From assembly GCF_002024165.1 (NCBI RefSeq), contig NZ_MWQN01000003.1:558001-622000 (forward strand): a stretch of DNA of 64,000 nucleotides. The letters are read 5' to 3'. Origin of the DNA: Embleya scabrispora (GTDB taxonomy: Bacteria > Actinomycetota > Actinomycetes > Streptomycetales > Streptomycetaceae). Both the position numbers and the translations under genes were made by a program. Numbering within the stretch: the stretch's first letter is position 1; each line of letters opens with the position of its first letter. The notes below the pieces were generated by a model. It was not told where the DNA came from. It did no database searches and worked only from the letters and a program-made list of their open reading frames with translations. Shown piece by piece: positions 24,601 to 35,693 of the stretch.

Positions 24601-26156
24601 GTGGCGACCAGCGCCGACGCGACCGCCGTCGGGTCGGACTCGGGGTGCTCGGCCACGAATTCGGCGAGTCGGCCCGCCTGCGCTCGCAGTGCTGCCTCCG
24701 ACCTGCCCGACACCACGAACGGCAGCGCCCCCGACACGGCAAGGCGCGGCTGCGCCGGCTCCGGGTCGGCCACCTGCTCGACGATCACGTGGGCGTTCGT
24801 CCCGCTGATCCCGAACGACGAGACCGCGGCCCGGCGTGGACGGTCGACCTCGGGCCACGCCCGCGCGTCGGTCAACAGTTCCACCGCGCCCGCCGACCAG
24901 TCGATCCGGGTCGAACGCTTCTCGGCGTGCAGGGTCTTGGGCAGGACCCCGGCCCGGATCGCCAACACGGTCTTGATCAGGCCCACCACACCCGCCGCCG
25001 CGCCGGTGTGGCCGATGTTGGACTTCACCGAGCCCAGCCACAGCGGGCGATCGGCCGGGCGGCCCTTGCCGTAGGTGGCCAGGAGCGCCTGCGCCTCGAT
25101 GGGATCGCCGAGCGTGGTGCCGGTACCGTGCGCCTCGACCGCGTCGACGTCGCCGGCCGACAGACCGGCGTTCGCCAGCGCGAGCCGGATGACCCGCTGC
25201 TGCGAGGGGCCGTTGGGGGCGGTCAGGCCGTTGCCCGCGCCGTCCTGGTTGACCGCGCTACCCCGGAGCACCGCGAGCACCCGGTGGCCGGCGCGCCGTG
25301 CGTCGGCCAGTCGCTCGACCAGGAGTACGCCCGCGCCGTCGGCGAGGCCCATACCGTCGGCGGTCTCCGCGAACGCCTTGCAGCGGCCGTCCGCCGCCAG
25401 CCCGCGCTGGGCGCTGAAGCCGAGGAACTGGACCGGGGACGACAACACCGTCACGCCGCCGACCAGCGCCAGTGAGCATTCGTCGTTGCGCAGCGCCTGC
25501 ATGGCGAGGTGCAGGGCCACCAACGACGAGGAGCACGCGGTGTCCACGGTCACGGCGGGGCCTTCAAGCCCGTACAGGTAGGACAGTCGGCCGGCGAGCA
25601 CGGCGGCGGCCGTACCGGTGGTCAGGTGTCCGAGGTGTTCGTCGGGCACCCGACCGCTCGTCCAGGCGTAGTCCACACTGTTCGCGCCGACGAATACACC
25701 CGCCCTGCCGCCGCGCAGACCGGCCGGGGGGATGCCGGCATGCTCGAAGGCCTCCCAGGAGGTCTCCAGGAGCAGCCGCTGTTGCGGGTCCATCGCCAAC
25801 GCCTCGCGGGGCGAGATGCCGAAGAAGTCGGCGTCGAAACCCGCGATGTCGCGGATGAAGCCGCCGGCTGCCGTGTAGGTGGTGCCGGGGTGCTCCGGGT
25901 CGGGGTGGTACAGCCGGTCCACGTCCCAGCCGCGATCCCGGGGCAGTGGGCCGATCGTGTCCTCGCCGCGTTCGAGCAGGTCCCACAGGTCCTGCGGCGA
26001 GGCGACGCCGCCGGGAAGGCGGCAGGCCATGCCGACGATCGCCACGGGTTCGGTGGTGGTGGCGGCCGCCTCGAAGGCGGCGATCCGCTGCTGTGCGTCG
26101 TGCAGTTCGGTCGTGGCCCACTTCAGGTATTCGCGAAGGGTTTCCTCAGTGGCCAC
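15690..26156 (-). CDS. Type I PKS, modules 5 and 6 (KS-AT-DH-ER-KR-ACP, KS-AT-DH0-ACP)
   Basis: This is a bimodular synthase of 3488 aa. It starts at GTG with a strong GGAGG six bases upstream (26163-26167). Module 5 has a KS (Cys near 208), an AT with YASH near 756 (methylmalonyl), a DH with [10 protein letters not shown] and DAAVQ, an ER with GGVGMAAVQ near 1523, a KR with GGTGTLGA near 1704 and YAAAN near 1849 (LAD, B-like), and an ACP near 2013. Module 6 has a KS (Cys near 2249), an AT with YASH near 2819, then a DH remnant. There the catalytic His is replaced ([10 protein letters not shown] near 3028) and the Asp motif reads TAALR near 3194. There is no KR, and the ACP reads GLDS near 3363. 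Module 5 should be fully reducing and module 6 should leave a ketone. DNA encoding the module 5 AT and ER-KR closely matches regions of the loading/M1/M2 gene. Confidence 0.96.
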   Translation of the reverse strand: MATEETLREYLKWATTELHDAQQRIAAFEAAATTTEPVAIVGMACRLPGGVASPQDLWDLLERGEDTIGPLPRDRGWDVDRLYHPDPEHPGTTYTAAGGFIRDIAGFDADFFGISPREALAMDPQQRLLLETSWEAFEHAGIPPAGLRGGRAGVFVGANSVDYAWTSGRVPDEHLGHLTTGTAAAVLAGRLSYLYGLEGPAVTVDTACSSSLVALHLAMQALRNDECSLALVGGVTVLSSPVQFLGFSAQRGLAADGRCKAFAETADGMGLADGAGVLLVERLADARRAGHRVLAVLRGSAVNQDGAGNGLTAPNGPSQQRVIRLALANAGLSAGDVDAVEAHGTGTTLGDPIEAQALLATYGKGRPADRPLWLGSVKSNIGHTGAAAGVVGLIKTVLAIRAGVLPKTLHAEKRSTRIDWSAGAVELLTDARAWPEVDRPRRAAVSSFGISGTNAHVIVEQVADPEPAQPRLAVSGALPFVVSGRSEAALRAQAGRLAEFVAEHPESDPTAVASALVATRSAFEHRAVVSASDHAALTAGLAALAVGEPAAGVVPGVVRSSGRAVLVFPGQGSQWVGMGAELLDAFPVFAARVAECGVALSPFVDWSLASVLRSGSGEWLHRVEVVQPVLWAVMVSLAELWRSYGVVPGAVVGHSQGEIAAACVAGALSLADGARVVALRGRALAGLAGSGAMVSVSLPCAEVARLLVPFGSRLSVAAVNGPVSVTVSGDPGAVDEFVGVCEARGVWARRVPVDYASHSAGVESIRDRLLAELAGIEPMASTVPFYSTVTAGRLETSTLDAGYWYANLRGTVRFEETVRLLSAQGFDAFVEASAHPVLTTAIESTVEAADAEAVVLGTLRRGEGGPERFTAALAEAYVNGLAVDWSPLVGEGKPGEVELPTYAFRRRRYWLRDVTTGGADDAAGLGLTGEGHPLLGASVFLADGQGFLLTGRLSLSSHAWLGDHAVAGTVLLPGTAFVELALRAGDSVGCGLLDELTLEAPLVLPEQGGVRIQVMVAAPAADGGRAVSVFSRVDDDADREWTRHAGGLLLPDAAAPADSGTAPTVWPPVGARPIELDRFHADLAEAGYAYGPSFRGLRAAWHVGEDVFAEVALPAEQREQAHRFGLHPALLDAAVQVAALTGIGDARTTIRLPFVWSRVRLTASGASSLRVRLSVGDGDFVRIEATDGTGEPVFSAQSLTLRPITPDRLVHAAGETTDSLFHLDWIPIEVVERPGVGEVTRLDCAPSAFGDGLANAVAAATAEVLARVQGWLAAEGQARSRLVLVTHGAVAAGPADVVTDLVRAAVWGLVRSAQTEHPGRFVLVDTDDSPASAALLDAAVHSGEPQLALRHGDMLVPRLARAGGGDALIPPSGAWRLHTPGTGTPADLALVPAPEALEPLRSGQVRIAVRAAGLNFRDVLIVLGMYPEAAMMGGEGAGVVTEVGPGGSEFAVGDRVLGLFPAFGDTAVADVRTLVQVPVGWSWEQAASVPVAFLTAYHGLAALGRLGAGDTVLIHAGSGGVGMAAVQVARYLGAEVFATASRGKWDVLRSLGLDDAHIGDSRTLDFAEEFRAATDGRGVDVVLNSLAGEFVDASLELLADGGRFVEMGKTDVRDETVVRAVHPDIASYRAFDLVEAAGADGIAELFAVLMPLFRSGVLSPVPVRCFDVRRAPEAFRFMAQARHTGKLVLRMPVPWDPDGTVLITGGTGTLGALVARHLVAEHGVRGLVLLSRSGMAAPGAAELVCELGALGARVVVEACDAADREALAEVLARIPESAPLTGVVHATGVLADGLVESMTPEDLESVLRAKVDGAINLHESTAGHDLAAFVLFSSIAGVLGGAAQANYAAANAFVDALAAHRQAAGAPGTSLAWGLWAETSGMTGRLGRDDLNRMARSGVLPMSNALGLRLFDAARSGPRTLVVPMRVDPAALRILAGTGTLPVVFAGLVRGPARRVAATDGDVGGSTWQRRTAALVPAERARVLLELVRTHAAAVLGHGDETAVPADRAFKALGFDSLTAVELRNRLAAGTGLRLPATLIFDHPTPTALAGRLGAELSGSEPEPVTEEPPVAAGHEPIAIVGMACRFPGDVRSADDLWRLIVGGGDAISEFPTNRGWDLAGLFHPDPDHPGTSYTRSGGFLYDADRFDADLFGISHREALAMDPQQRLLLETSWEALEHAGIAPDTLGGSRIGVYTGLAAQGYAGRLDRAPHELEGYLGTGNTPSVGSGRVAYTFGFEGPAVTVDTACSSSLVALHLAVQALRGGECTMALAGGVTVMSEPGLFVEFSRQRGLAADGRCKAFAAAGDGFGPAEGVGVLVVERLSDAVRNGHRVLAVIRGSAVNQDGASNGLTAPNGPSQQRVIRQALANAGLATRDVDAVEAHGTGTTLGDPIEAQALIATYGRDRPARRPVLVGSVKSNIGHTQAAAGVAGVIKMVLAMRAGVLPATLHVDEPTPHVDWSAGTVELATAPRAWPDLGRPRRAAVSAFGVSGTNAHVILEQPPAAPARERTPRPAVNAGRPPRRLPVVLSAHSAQALRAQAARLAEHLESATPERSAHGRPSREPGNEYRELVDLAYSSVVSRAGLEYRAVVTAGDRKGLAAALAGLAAGNSGVDAVLGVAQAGRRPVFVFPGQGSQWVGMAGGLLDASPEFAARIRACEEALAPFVDWSLTTILGSDSDGWLERVDVVQPVLWAVMVSLARLWRAYGVHPAAVVGHSQGEIAAACVAGALSLEDGARIVALRSRALLDLSGGGGMASVALSAEQAAELAAPFGDRVALAAVNAPHSVTLSGDPTALAEILARCAERNVWARRVPVDYASHSPQVESIRETLLTALADLEPRAADVPFHSAVTGTVVEGTTLDAEYWYTNLRRTVRFDETVRALLDQGHDTFVEVSAHPVLTTGVVETVEAAGSRAAVLDTLRRGEGGPDRFTGALARAYAHGVHVDWRVAFADTEPRVTDLPTYAFQRERYWLRGDSGTATDARGLGLTATGHPVLGAAIDLPDAAGIVFTGRVGRHTHPWSAESPFPGAALLPGGAFVELALHASRSTGLGTLEELTLTAPLPLPERDGVHLRVVVGAARPDGRRTVAVHSRPDAPAEAGTWTRHAEGLLAPDESAGEDASGPEDDLLVWPPIGALPVPIPVFVPTGDEGADPADHVLRGVWQSGAIRYAEVALPADRRQDATGYGLHPVLVTAALRALGTGAAAGESDATTRMPFVWSGVTLHAPGATSWRIRLEAAGDDSDTLSLVAATATGAAAFTVRSLVLRAVSPERLRAALAEARSSAASDSVLPPRPVAVRTVDDAAVRDEAGALPRRPAALGGADRRRALRDLVVAHVAAVLGRPEAGVPADKPLRDLGLDSMAAVELRGRLSTALGLHLPVTLVFTHPTAAALAAHLDTTLDPETATEAGPAPMAFGRLEQALSRLPADPATRAAVARRLETLLWTWRDPSDAEASDAVALDGEALAASSAEDMFDLLDRELGPDSA
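20649..21626. repeat. Homogenised ER-KR tract, modules 5 and 2
   Basis: This matches 36737-37708. The alignment offset is 16088 for the KR end and 16082 for the ER end. About 390 bp (20806-21195 against 36894-37283) shows only a handful of differences. A less similar stretch lies between the two conserved blocks. Both copies encode the ER-KR junction. Confidence 0.82.
23428..24480. repeat. Homogenised AT-coding tract, modules 5 and 1
   Basis: This matches 44796-45848 at a constant offset of 21368, with no indel at the points checked. It covers most of a methylmalonyl-type acyltransferase and the linker after it. The two copies share runs of unusual synonymous codons (C-rich on the plus strand) that neighbouring modules lack. 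Confidence 0.8.
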
Positions 26157-26204
26157 GGCAGTCCTCCGGTGCTGGGGTCGCGGTGTGCGTGGGGCCGGGG
26201 CGGG

Positions 26205-29200
26205 TCATGGCGTGCCTCCGGCCGGGGTGCCTCGGCCGAGGCGGCGGTCGATGAACGTCAACATCTCGTCGTCCGAGGCCGCTTCGAGTTCGGCGGCGAC
26301 GCTCGGCGGGCCGGTGGCGGGTTCGGTGTTCGGGCCTGCCGTGCCGTTCCAGTCGGCGAGCAGCGTCCGCAATCGCCGGGCGATGCCTGCTCGGTCCGTG
26401 TCGCCGACCGAGGCCGAGGCCAGATCGGCGGTGAGGCGGTCGAGTTCGGCGTGGACGTGGGCGGCGTTCACGGGTGTGTCCGGCAGGAGTTCGGCGGTCA
26501 GCAGGTCGACCAGGGCGAGCGGGGTCGGGTGGTCGAACACGAGGGTGGCCGGCAGGTCCAGGCCGGTCCGCCGGTTCAGCCGGTTGCGCAGGTCGACGGC
26601 GGTGACGGACTCGAAGCCGAGGTCGGCGAAGGCGCGTTCGGGCCGGATGTCCTCGACCGAGTCGTGGCCGAGGGCGGCGGCGGTGTGTGTACGGACCAGT
26701 TCCAGGAGGCGGTGCGAGCGGTCGATGGCCGGCAACTCGGCAAGTTCGCGGCGGAGTTCGTCGGCCGCGTGGACCTGCTCCTCGGTCGCGGTCGGGGTGG
26801 TGCGGACCTCGGGCAGGATGTCGAACAAGCGGCTGGGTCGGCGGGCGGTGAAGGCGCGGATGAAGACCGGCCAGTCGACGTCGGCGACGGTTACGCAGGT
26901 GTCGTCGTGGTCGAGGGCCCGCTGCAGTGCCGTCAGGGCCGCTTCGGGGTCGAGCGCACGCAGGCCGCCGAGGCTGACGCGGCGTAGTGCGCGGCCGATC
27001 TCGGGGTCGGCGGCGCCCTGCTTCGTTCCGGGTTCACCCGCCGGGCCCGGGCCCGGGTCCGTCGTCGGGTCCCAGACAGACCAGGCCACGGACAGGGCGT
27101 GCCGGCCGCGCGCGCGGTGTCGTCGGGCGAGGGCGTCCAGGTGTGCGCAGGCGGCGGCGTAGGCGCCGTGTGCGCCGCTGCCCCAGAAGGCGGCCACCGA
27201 CGAGAAGTACACGATGGTGCGCAGTTCGTCCGGGTCGAGGAGCTCGTCGAGGATGCGGGCGCTGTCCACCTTGGCGGCCAGGACGTCGGCGACGGCGGCG
27301 GGGTCGGTGTCGAGCAGGGCGGTCAGGCCCGGGTCGCCGGCGGTGTGCATCAGGTGGGTGATCGTGCGACCCGCCGCGGTGAGGCGCTCGATCAGGCCGG
27401 CCACCTCGCGCCGGTCGCGCAGGTCGCACGCGGCGGTGGTGAGCCCGGTACCCGTCGCGGCGAGGTCGGCTTCGAGACGGACGGCGGTGTCCGGGTCGAT
27501 CCGCCCCGCCACCACGACGTGTTCCGCGCCGCGCTGGGCCAGTCGGCGGGCGAGGCGGGCCGCCGGCGCGTCGGTGCCTCCGGTGATCAGCACGGTGCCG
27601 GAGGGCCGCCAGTGGCGTACCGCTTCCGCGCCGGCCACCGGCGCGTGTGTCATGCGGCGGGCGAACGTCCCGGTCGGTCGGACGGCGAGCTGGTCCTCGG
27701 AGGCGGCGTTGCCCAGCGCCCGCCACACCCGGTCGACGGCGTCCGGGTCCGGGTGCTCGGGCAGGTCGATCAGGCCGCCCCAGCGGTCGGGCAGTTCGAG
27801 GGCGGCGACCCGGCCCAGGCCCCAGATCCGGGCCTGTTCCGGGTCCGGAGGCGCCGGGTCGCCGTCGACCTCGACGCCGCCGCGTGTCAGGCACCACAGC
27901 CGGGTGTCCGCGCCGCGGGCGGCGGCGGCCTGGGCGAGGAGCAGCGTACCGGCGAGACCGGCCGGGTCGCGGCCGAGGAGGGACAGGATCCCGAGCGGTT
28001 CCGCGCCGTCGGGCAGCATCGTTTCGAGGCCGCGCGCCGGTTCGGCCACGGTGGTGGGCCCGCTGGGGTCGACGACGAGGGTGGCGACGGTCGTGCCCCG
28101 TTCGGCGAGGGCCGCCGCCCATGCGCCGCCTCCCGCGTCGCCGGCCGACACCACCGCCAGCCACGTGGTGGGCGTGGCGGGGTCGGCGGGCAGGTCGTCG
28201 GCCGGCAGCCAGACGGCGCGGTAGCGCCACGCGTCGGCGGTGCGCTGCTCGCGGGCCCGGCGGCGCCAGGTCCGCAACGCGGGCAACGCCGCGTGCCACG
28301 GCCGCGCGTCGGGGGTGTCGAGCAGATCGGCGAGGGCCCGCGAATCCCGGGCCTCGACCAGCTCCCAGAAACGCGCCTCGCCCGGGTCGCGGTTCGCCTC
28401 GGCCGCGACGTGCGCCCGGTCGAGCCAGTAGCGCCGCCGGTGGAAGGGATACGTCGGCAGGTCGACGGCCTCGGCCCGGCGGCCGGCGAACACCGCGCCC
28501 CAGTCGGGTGTGACGCCGAGGACGGTCGCCTCACCGACCGAGAGCAGGAAACGTTCGAGGTCGCCCTGCTCGCGACGCAGGGTCCCGACGGTCGCGGCCT
28601 CGGTGCCGACGGCCGTCGCCGTCTCCTGGATCGGGGTGAGCAGGGTGGGGTGCGGACCTACGTCGACGAACGTGTCGTATCCCTGTGCCAGCAGCCCGCG
28701 TACGGTCTGTTCGAACCGCACGGTGTGCCGCAGGTTGTCGTACCAGTACTCGGCGACCAACCGCGTGGTGTCCAGCGGCCCGCCCGTCACCGTGGAGTGG
28801 AACGGCACCGCCGCGGCCACCGGTTCGATCCCGGCGAGGTCGCCGCGCAGCCGATCGCGGATCTCCTCGACCCGGGCCGAGTGCGAGGCGTAGTTCACCG
28901 GCAGGATCCGCCCGCGCTCCGCCGCCTCGACCAGTTCCCGCACCGCCGCCGGCTCGCCCGAAACGACCACCTGTCCGGGGCTGTTCACCGCCGCGAGGGA
29001 CAACCGGCCGCCGAATTCCGCGATGCGCGCGATCGCTTCGGCCTCCGACGTGGCGACCGAGGCCATCAGGCCGCGCTCGGCCAGGTCGAGCAGTGCCCTG
29101 CCACGCAGCGCGACGATCCGAGCGCCGTCCGCCAGAGTCAGCGCGCCGGCGACGCAGGCCGCCGCGATCTCGCCCTGGGAGTGCCCGACCACGGCGGCGG

Positions 29201-32200
29201 GTCGTACCCCGTAGGCGCGCCAGAGTTCGGCGAGCGAGACCATCACCGCCCACAACGCGGGCTGCACCACGTCCACCCGTTCCAGGCCGGCGCCCTCCGG
29301 GTCGCGCAGCACCTCGGTGAGCGACCAGTCGACATGCGGGGCCAGTGCCGCCGCGCACCGCTCGATGTGTTCGGCGAACACCGGTGACTGGTGCAACAGT
29401 TCGGCGGCCATGCCGGACCATTGCGAGCCCTGGCCGGGGAAGACGAACACGACCCGGTCGCGGGCCGGACCGCTGCCCTCGACGACACCCGCCGCCGCCT
29501 CGCCCGCCGCGAGGCCGTCCAGCGCGCGCCGCAGGGCGTCCCGGTCCCGGGCCACCACGACCGCGCGATGGGCGAGCCGGGTGCGGGTGCGGGCCAACGA
29601 GAACGCGACGTCGACCGCCGCGAGTTCGGGGTGTCGCGCGAGGTGGGCACGCAGGCGGTCGGCGACCGCGCGGAGTCCGCGTTCGCCGGCGGCGGAGAGC
29701 AGATACGGCAGCGGCGCGGCGGGCTCGTCGGCCTCGGTCTCGACAACGGCGGGCATGACAGCGGCGGGCTCTTCGGCGCGGGCGGGCGCGGGCGGCGCCT
29801 GTTCCACGATCACGTGCGCGTTGGTGCCGCTGATCCCGAACGAGGAGACACCGGCCCGGCGCGGCCGGTCGTACTCCGGCCACGGCGCCTGGTCGGTCAG
29901 CAGCGCGAGCGCGCCGGCCGACCAGTCGACGTGCGGCGTCGGCGCGTCCACGTGCAGCGTCCTGGGCAGCACGCCGTGCCGCAGTGCCATCACCGTCTTG
30001 AGCAGGCCCGCCATCCCGGCGGCCGCCGCCGCGTGGCCGAGGTTGGACTTCACCGAGCCGAGCCACAACGGTCGGTCGGCGGGCCGGTCCCGGCCGTAGG
30101 TGGCCAGCAGTGCCTGCGCCTCGATCGGATCGCCCAGCGTGGTACCGGTACCGTGCGCCTCCACCGCGTCCACCTGATCGCCCGTCAACTCGGCGTCGGC
30201 CAGGGCGAGTCGGATCACCCGCTGCTGCGCCGGACCGTTCGGCGCGCTGAGCCCGTTGCTGGCGCCGTCCTGGTTGACCGCGCTGCCGCGCACGAGCGCC
30301 CATATCCGCCGGCCGTGCCGCCGGGCGTCGCTGAGCCGTTCGAGCAGGACCACGCCGACCCCCTCGGACCAGCCGGTGCCGTCGGCCGCCGCCGCGAACG
30401 ACTTGCAGCGGCCGTCCCGGGCCAGTCCGCGTTGCCGGCTGAACTCGACGAAGCCCGTGGGATCGGCCAGCACGGTGACACCCCCGGCCAGGGCCGTCGC
30501 GCATTCGCCGCGTCGCAGCGCCTGCACGGCCAGGTGCAGCGCCACCAGCGAGGACGAACACGCGGTGTCCACGGTCACCGCCGGGCCTTCGAGGCCGAAG
30601 GTGTAGGCCAGTCGGCCGGACAGGACACTGCCCGCGCCGCCGGTGAGCGCGTAGCCCTCCGTGTCGCGCGCGCCGATTCCGTACCCGGACGGGGTGCCGC
30701 CGACGAACACACCGGTGGGCGTGCCCCGAAGCGCCGACGCATCGAGCCCGGCCCGCTCGAACGCCTCCCACGACGTCTCCAGGAGCAGCCGCTGTTGCGG
30801 GTCCATCGCCAGCGCCTCGCGGGGTGAGATCCCGAAGAAGCCGGGGTCGAACTCGGCGACGCCGGCCAGGAATCCGCCGTGCCGGGCATAGGAGGTCCCG
30901 GCGTGGTCGGGGTCCGGGTGGTACAGGCCCTCCAGGTCCCAGCCGCGATCGTCCGGGAAGGGCCCGATGGCGTCGCCGCCGTCGACGACCAGCCGCCACA
31001 GGTCCTCGGGCGAGCCGATTCCGCCGGGGAACCGGCAGGCCATGCCGACGATCGCGATCGGTTCGTCCGCCGAGGCCCGTGCGACGGACGGTACCGACAG
31101 GCTCGCCTGCCGCTGCCCGCCGTCGACTTCGGCGCACAGATACCCGGCCAGGGCGGTCGTCGACGGGTAGTCGAAGACGGCGGAGACGGGCAGGGGCAGG
31201 CCGATCAGGGTGGCGAGCCGGTCGCGCAGTTCGACGGCGGTGAGCGAGTCGAAGCCGAGGTCGCGGAAGGCCCGGTCGGGGTCGATCGCCTGCGGTGACG
31301 CGTGTCCGAGTACCCGCGCGACCTCGGCGCGGACCGCGTCGAGGGCAAGCGCCGGTCGGCCGGCGGGTGGGGACGCGCTGAGCCGGCGGCCCGTTTCGGT
31401 GGTCTCGTCGCCTTCCGGCTGCGCCGATTCCTCGGCGCAGGGCTCGAGTTCGCTCCACAGCGGGCTGGGTCGCAGTGCGGTGAAGGTGGCGGTGAATCGT
31501 CGTCGGTCGACGTCCGCGACGGTCACCGTGGGCTCGGGGCCGCCGACCGCGCGGGCCAGTGCGGCCAGTGCGGTGTCCGGGTCGAGCGGGCGCAGGCCGC
31601 GCCTGGCCACCCACTCCACGTCGCGTGCCGTGGCAACCATGCCGTCGCCGCTCCACGGTCCCCACGCGATCGAGGTCGCGGCGAGTCCGCGCGCGCGGCG
31701 CTGCTCGGCCAGTGCGTCGAGGGCGGCGTTCGCCGCGGCGTACACGCCCTGCGTACCGCTGCCCCACACACCCGCGATCGAGGCGAACAACACGAAGGCT
31801 CTCAGGGGGCGTTCGCCGAACACCGCGTCGAGATTCGCGGCTCCGACCGCCTTGCCGGCGAGGACATCCGCACCACTTCGGGGATCGGTGTCGAGCAGGG
31901 CGCGGTCCCGGGCGACGCCGGCGGCGTGTACGACGGCCTCGATCGGGACGCCGTCGGCTTCCACTTCGGCGACGAGCCGGGCCACGGCGGCCCGATCGGC
32001 GAGGTCGCAGGAGACGACGGTTGCGGGCACACCCGACTCGGCGAGGTCGGCCAGGAGTTCGTCCACGCCCGGGGCATCCGGGCCGCTCCGGCTCACCAAC
32101 ACGACATCGCTCGCGCCGTGTTCCGCCGCCCAGCGGGCCACTCGGGCGCCCAGGCCCCCGGTACCGCCGGTGATCAGGAAGCGGCCGGTCGGCCGCCAAT

Positions 32201-35200
32201 CGGCGGAGTGCTGCGACGGCGCCCCGGCGGTCAGCCGCCGTACCCACACCCCGGTCGTGCGCACGGCGACCTGATCCTCGGCGCCGTCGGCGATGATCGC
32301 GGCGACCCGCGACCAGATCGTTGCGTCGGGTGCGGCGGGCAGGTCGATCAGGCCGCCCCACAGTGTGGGATGCTCCAGCGCGACCGTGCGGCCCAGGCCC
32401 CAGACCTGGGCCTGTTCGGCGTGGCGAAGCACATCCGAGGGGCTCGTGCCCACCGCGCCCTGGGTCAGACTCCACACCCGCACCCGGCCGTCGAGGCCGA
32501 GATCGCACAGCGCCTGAACGAGAGCAAGCGTGCCTGAGAGGCCGGCGGTGAGCCCGGGCACGCCGGGGTCGGGTGCCGTCGCCCGTCCCAGGAGCGAGAC
32601 GACACCGGTGATGTCGGGGTACGCCCGAAGCCGTTCGGTCAACGCCCCGCGGTTCGCCGCACCCGGCTCGACCACGAGGTGTACGACGTGCGCGCCGCGT
32701 GCTTCGAGCGCCGGCCCCGCCGCCGCGCCGAGAGTGGTGTCGGCCGGTTCGGACGAGATGAGCAGCCAGATGCCGGACAACCGGGCACCGGGCGGTGCGG
32801 CGACCGGGCGCCAGCGAATCGTGTAGCGCAGACTCGCTCCCGGATCGACGCCGTCCGTGTCCCGGCCGGCGGCAACCGGAACGGCATCGGCGTCGCGGCG
32901 TCGCGTGGCGAGCCAGTAGCGCCGCCGCTGGAAGGCGTACGTCGGCAACTCCACGCGCCTGCCACCACGCGCGGCCAGGATGCCCGGCCAGTCCACGGGG
33001 ACTCCGGCGCTGTGCAGGCCGGCCAGTGCGGTGTTCGTGGTCCGGGTCTCGGGGTGGTCCCGGCGCAGGAACGGCACGACGGTGGGTCCGGTCCGCGAGC
33101 CGACGTTCTCCCGTGCCATCGCGGCGGCCACCGCATCCGGGCCGATCTCCGCGAAGGCCGTGGTGCCCTCCGCGACCAGCGTGCCGATGCCGTCGGCGAA
33201 GCGGACCGGTTCGCGCACCTGGCGCACCCAGTAGGCCGGATCGGCCAGTTCGGCCGCCTCGGCGATCCGGCCCGTGACGTTCGAGACGACCGGAACCCGC
33301 GCGGTCCCGTACGACACGCCCTCCAGCACGGCGCGGAAGTCGGCCTGCATCGGCTCCATCCGCGCCGAGTGGAACGCGTGCCCGACCCGGAGCCGCCTGG
33401 TTCGCCGCCCCCGCTCCGCGAAGCGCGCGGCCACCGCCAGTACGGCGCCCTCGTCCCCCGAAACCACCACCGATGTCGGCCCGTTCACCGCGGCCACACT
33501 CACCGTGCCGCGCCCGTCCAGGACGCCGCGCACCTCTTCCTCCGCGGCCCGCACCGCGACCATCGCCCCACCCGCCGGCAGCGCCTGCATCAACCGCCCC
33601 CGCGCCGCCACGACCATCGCCGCGTCCGCAAGCGACCACACACCGGCGACATGCGCGGCGGCCAACTCCCCGATCGAATGACCCAGCAGGAAATCGGGTC
33701 GCACACCGAACGATTCGACCAGGCGGAACAGCGCCACCTCGACGGCGAACAACCCCGTCTGGGTGAACACCGTCTCGCCGAGGAGCCCGTCGGTGCCCTC
33801 CGTCCCGAAGACCACGTCCCGCACCGAATGCGCCACATGCCCGGCCAACCGGCCATCCAACGCGGACACGGCCTCGTCAAAGGCCGCCGCGAACACCGGG
33901 TGGGCGGCGTACAGTTCACGCCCCATCCCGACCCGCTGACTGCCCTGTCCACTGAAGAGAAACGCCACTCGACCGTCCGTGCGGACCGTCCCCGTCACCA
34001 CGCCGGGCGCCCGCGCGCCGTCCGCCAAATCGCCGAGCCCCGCGAGGAGTTCCGCACGATCGGACCCGAAGACCGCACCGCGCACCTCCAGCGCCGACCG
34101 GGTCGCGGCCAGCGAGTAGGCGAGGTCGAGCGGGGTGAGGTCGGGGTGCGCCCCGATGTGGTCCGACAACCGCCGCGCCTGGGCGCGCAGTCCGGCCTCG
34201 GAGCGGGCGGAGACGAGCCAGGGGATGTGGTCGTGGGCGGACCATGCCGCCGTCGCCGACCGGCCGCCGCCGTCTTCGGAGTCGGCGTCGGGCGCCGCCC
34301 CCTCGCCCTCCTCGATGATCACGTGCGCGTTCGTCCCGCTGATCCCGAACGACGACACGGCGGCCCGACGCGGCCGACCCGTCTCCGGCCACGGTCGCGC
34401 CTGGGTCAACAGTTCCACGGCGCCCACCGACCAATCCACGTGCGGGGTCGGCGCATCCACGTGCAGCGTCTTGGGCAATACGCCCCGTCGCATCGCCTGC
34501 ACCATCTTGATCACCCCCGCGACCCCCGAAGCCGCGACCGAGTGACCGAGATTGGACTTGAGCGCGCCCAGCCACAGCGGCCGCTCCGGGTCGCGGTCGT
34601 GTCCGTAGGTGGCCAGGAGCGCCCTCGCCTCGATCGGGTCGCCGAGTGCGGTGCCGGTGCCGTGCGCCTCCACCGCGTCGACCTGATCCGCCGTCAGTCG
34701 GGCGTTCTCCAGCGCCTGTCGGATCACCCGCTGCTGCGCGGGCCCGCTGGGTGCGGTCAGCCCACTGCTGCTGCCGTCCTGGTTGACCGCACTGCCGCGC
34801 AGTACGGCGAGCACCTGGTGGCCGTTGCGGCGCGCGTCGGTCAACCGCTCCAGCAACAGCAGGCCCGCACCCTCCGACCAGCCGGTGCCGTCGGCTCCGG
34901 CGGCGAACGCCTTGCAGCGGCCGTCCGGCGCGAGGCCGCGTTGCCGGCTGAACTCGACGAACAGGGACGGATCCGAGAGCACCGTCACCCCGCCGGCCAG
35001 GGCCATCGAACACTCGTCCTGCCGAAGGGCCTGCGCCGCCAGGTGCAGCGCGACCAGCGACGAGGAGCAGGCCGTGTCCACGGTCACCGCCGGGCCTTCG
35101 AACCCGTACGTGTAGGACACCCGGCCGGACAGCACACTGGCGACGTTTCCGGTCAGGAGGTAGCCCTCGACGGTCTGCGGCACGTCGTCCGGATGCTCGA

Positions 35201-35693
35201 TGTAGCGGAGCGCGCCGGCCCCGACGAAGACACCGGTGCGGCTGCCCTTCAGCCCGGCCGGGTCGATCCCGCCCCACTCGAACGCCTCCCACGACGTCTC
35301 CAGCAACAACCGCTGCTGAGGATCCATCGCCAGCGCCTCGCGCGGAGAGATGCCGAAGAACTCCGCGTCGAAGTCGGCCACGTCGGACACGAAGCCGCCC
35401 CGGCGCACATAGGTCTTGCCGGGGGCGGCCGGGTCCGGGTCGTGGATCGCGTCGACGTCCCAGCCCCGGTCGGTCGGGAAATCGGAGAGCACGTCGGCGC
35501 CGGACGCGACCAGCCGCCACAGGTCCTCGGGCGAGCGGATCCCGCCGGCGAAGCGGCACGACATGGCGACGATGGCGATCGGTTCCCGGCCGCGGGCCTC
35601 GACGGCGGCCAATCGCCGCTTGGTCTGCCGCAGTTCCTCGGCCACCCGTTTGAGGTAGTCGCGCAGCTTGTGCTCGGTGTCGCCGGCGCTCAT
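26205..35693 (-). CDS. Type I PKS, modules 3 and 4 (KS-AT-KR-ACP, KS-AT-KR0-ACP)
   Basis: This is a bimodular synthase of 3162 aa. Its ATG overlaps the upstream stop as ATGA, so translational coupling is likely. A docking helix ([16 protein letters not shown]) leads module 3: KS (Cys near 210), AT with GHSIGE and HAFH near 775 (malonyl), an A-type KR (GGTGGLG near 1178, VWGSGTQ, YAAAN near 1318) and ACP near 1483. Module 4 has a KS (Cys near 1713), an AT with GHSQGE and NYASH near 2270 (methylmalonyl), a KR-like region and an ACP reading GFES near 3028. In that KR the NADPH loop is GGTDAPAA, without the glycine pattern, and YAAAN has become YAAAC. It keeps WGSGAH, the Trp/His pair of epimerising A2 and C2 ketoreductases. 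Module 4 should leave a ketone. The C-terminus has an acidic docking segment. A 48-bp gap separates this gene from the next. Confidence 0.96.
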   Translation of the reverse strand: MSAGDTEHKLRDYLKRVAEELRQTKRRLAAVEARGREPIAIVAMSCRFAGGIRSPEDLWRLVASGADVLSDFPTDRGWDVDAIHDPDPAAPGKTYVRRGGFVSDVADFDAEFFGISPREALAMDPQQRLLLETSWEAFEWGGIDPAGLKGSRTGVFVGAGALRYIEHPDDVPQTVEGYLLTGNVASVLSGRVSYTYGFEGPAVTVDTACSSSLVALHLAAQALRQDECSMALAGGVTVLSDPSLFVEFSRQRGLAPDGRCKAFAAGADGTGWSEGAGLLLLERLTDARRNGHQVLAVLRGSAVNQDGSSSGLTAPSGPAQQRVIRQALENARLTADQVDAVEAHGTGTALGDPIEARALLATYGHDRDPERPLWLGALKSNLGHSVAASGVAGVIKMVQAMRRGVLPKTLHVDAPTPHVDWSVGAVELLTQARPWPETGRPRRAAVSSFGISGTNAHVIIEEGEGAAPDADSEDGGGRSATAAWSAHDHIPWLVSARSEAGLRAQARRLSDHIGAHPDLTPLDLAYSLAATRSALEVRGAVFGSDRAELLAGLGDLADGARAPGVVTGTVRTDGRVAFLFSGQGSQRVGMGRELYAAHPVFAAAFDEAVSALDGRLAGHVAHSVRDVVFGTEGTDGLLGETVFTQTGLFAVEVALFRLVESFGVRPDFLLGHSIGELAAAHVAGVWSLADAAMVVAARGRLMQALPAGGAMVAVRAAEEEVRGVLDGRGTVSVAAVNGPTSVVVSGDEGAVLAVAARFAERGRRTRRLRVGHAFHSARMEPMQADFRAVLEGVSYGTARVPVVSNVTGRIAEAAELADPAYWVRQVREPVRFADGIGTLVAEGTTAFAEIGPDAVAAAMARENVGSRTGPTVVPFLRRDHPETRTTNTALAGLHSAGVPVDWPGILAARGGRRVELPTYAFQRRRYWLATRRRDADAVPVAAGRDTDGVDPGASLRYTIRWRPVAAPPGARLSGIWLLISSEPADTTLGAAAGPALEARGAHVVHLVVEPGAANRGALTERLRAYPDITGVVSLLGRATAPDPGVPGLTAGLSGTLALVQALCDLGLDGRVRVWSLTQGAVGTSPSDVLRHAEQAQVWGLGRTVALEHPTLWGGLIDLPAAPDATIWSRVAAIIADGAEDQVAVRTTGVWVRRLTAGAPSQHSADWRPTGRFLITGGTGGLGARVARWAAEHGASDVVLVSRSGPDAPGVDELLADLAESGVPATVVSCDLADRAAVARLVAEVEADGVPIEAVVHAAGVARDRALLDTDPRSGADVLAGKAVGAANLDAVFGERPLRAFVLFASIAGVWGSGTQGVYAAANAALDALAEQRRARGLAATSIAWGPWSGDGMVATARDVEWVARRGLRPLDPDTALAALARAVGGPEPTVTVADVDRRRFTATFTALRPSPLWSELEPCAEESAQPEGDETTETGRRLSASPPAGRPALALDAVRAEVARVLGHASPQAIDPDRAFRDLGFDSLTAVELRDRLATLIGLPLPVSAVFDYPSTTALAGYLCAEVDGGQRQASLSVPSVARASADEPIAIVGMACRFPGGIGSPEDLWRLVVDGGDAIGPFPDDRGWDLEGLYHPDPDHAGTSYARHGGFLAGVAEFDPGFFGISPREALAMDPQQRLLLETSWEAFERAGLDASALRGTPTGVFVGGTPSGYGIGARDTEGYALTGGAGSVLSGRLAYTFGLEGPAVTVDTACSSSLVALHLAVQALRRGECATALAGGVTVLADPTGFVEFSRQRGLARDGRCKSFAAAADGTGWSEGVGVVLLERLSDARRHGRRIWALVRGSAVNQDGASNGLSAPNGPAQQRVIRLALADAELTGDQVDAVEAHGTGTTLGDPIEAQALLATYGRDRPADRPLWLGSVKSNLGHAAAAAGMAGLLKTVMALRHGVLPRTLHVDAPTPHVDWSAGALALLTDQAPWPEYDRPRRAGVSSFGISGTNAHVIVEQAPPAPARAEEPAAVMPAVVETEADEPAAPLPYLLSAAGERGLRAVADRLRAHLARHPELAAVDVAFSLARTRTRLAHRAVVVARDRDALRRALDGLAAGEAAAGVVEGSGPARDRVVFVFPGQGSQWSGMAAELLHQSPVFAEHIERCAAALAPHVDWSLTEVLRDPEGAGLERVDVVQPALWAVMVSLAELWRAYGVRPAAVVGHSQGEIAAACVAGALTLADGARIVALRGRALLDLAERGLMASVATSEAEAIARIAEFGGRLSLAAVNSPGQVVVSGEPAAVRELVEAAERGRILPVNYASHSARVEEIRDRLRGDLAGIEPVAAAVPFHSTVTGGPLDTTRLVAEYWYDNLRHTVRFEQTVRGLLAQGYDTFVDVGPHPTLLTPIQETATAVGTEAATVGTLRREQGDLERFLLSVGEATVLGVTPDWGAVFAGRRAEAVDLPTYPFHRRRYWLDRAHVAAEANRDPGEARFWELVEARDSRALADLLDTPDARPWHAALPALRTWRRRAREQRTADAWRYRAVWLPADDLPADPATPTTWLAVVSAGDAGGGAWAAALAERGTTVATLVVDPSGPTTVAEPARGLETMLPDGAEPLGILSLLGRDPAGLAGTLLLAQAAAARGADTRLWCLTRGGVEVDGDPAPPDPEQARIWGLGRVAALELPDRWGGLIDLPEHPDPDAVDRVWRALGNAASEDQLAVRPTGTFARRMTHAPVAGAEAVRHWRPSGTVLITGGTDAPAARLARRLAQRGAEHVVVAGRIDPDTAVRLEADLAATGTGLTTAACDLRDRREVAGLIERLTAAGRTITHLMHTAGDPGLTALLDTDPAAVADVLAAKVDSARILDELLDPDELRTIVYFSSVAAFWGSGAHGAYAAACAHLDALARRHRARGRHALSVAWSVWDPTTDPGPGPAGEPGTKQGAADPEIGRALRRVSLGGLRALDPEAALTALQRALDHDDTCVTVADVDWPVFIRAFTARRPSRLFDILPEVRTTPTATEEQVHAADELRRELAELPAIDRSHRLLELVRTHTAAALGHDSVEDIRPERAFADLGFESVTAVDLRNRLNRRTGLDLPATLVFDHPTPLALVDLLTAELLPDTPVNAAHVHAELDRLTADLASASVGDTDRAGIARRLRTLLADWNGTAGPNTEPATGPPSVAAELEAASDDEMLTFIDRRLGRGTPAGGTP

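Noticed and set aside
18483-25475. A 2330-codon open frame on the plus strand opposite modules 5 and 6
   Set aside because: It is antisense to clear KS, AT, DH, ER and KR motifs, its translation is Arg/His/Gln/Pro-rich with no domain, and GC-rich codon bias alone produces such frames.
28531-33639. A 1702-codon minus-strand frame inside the module 3/4 gene
   Set aside because: It is a shifted frame of the PKS gene, Arg/Gly-rich and without domains; the true frame holds all the motifs.
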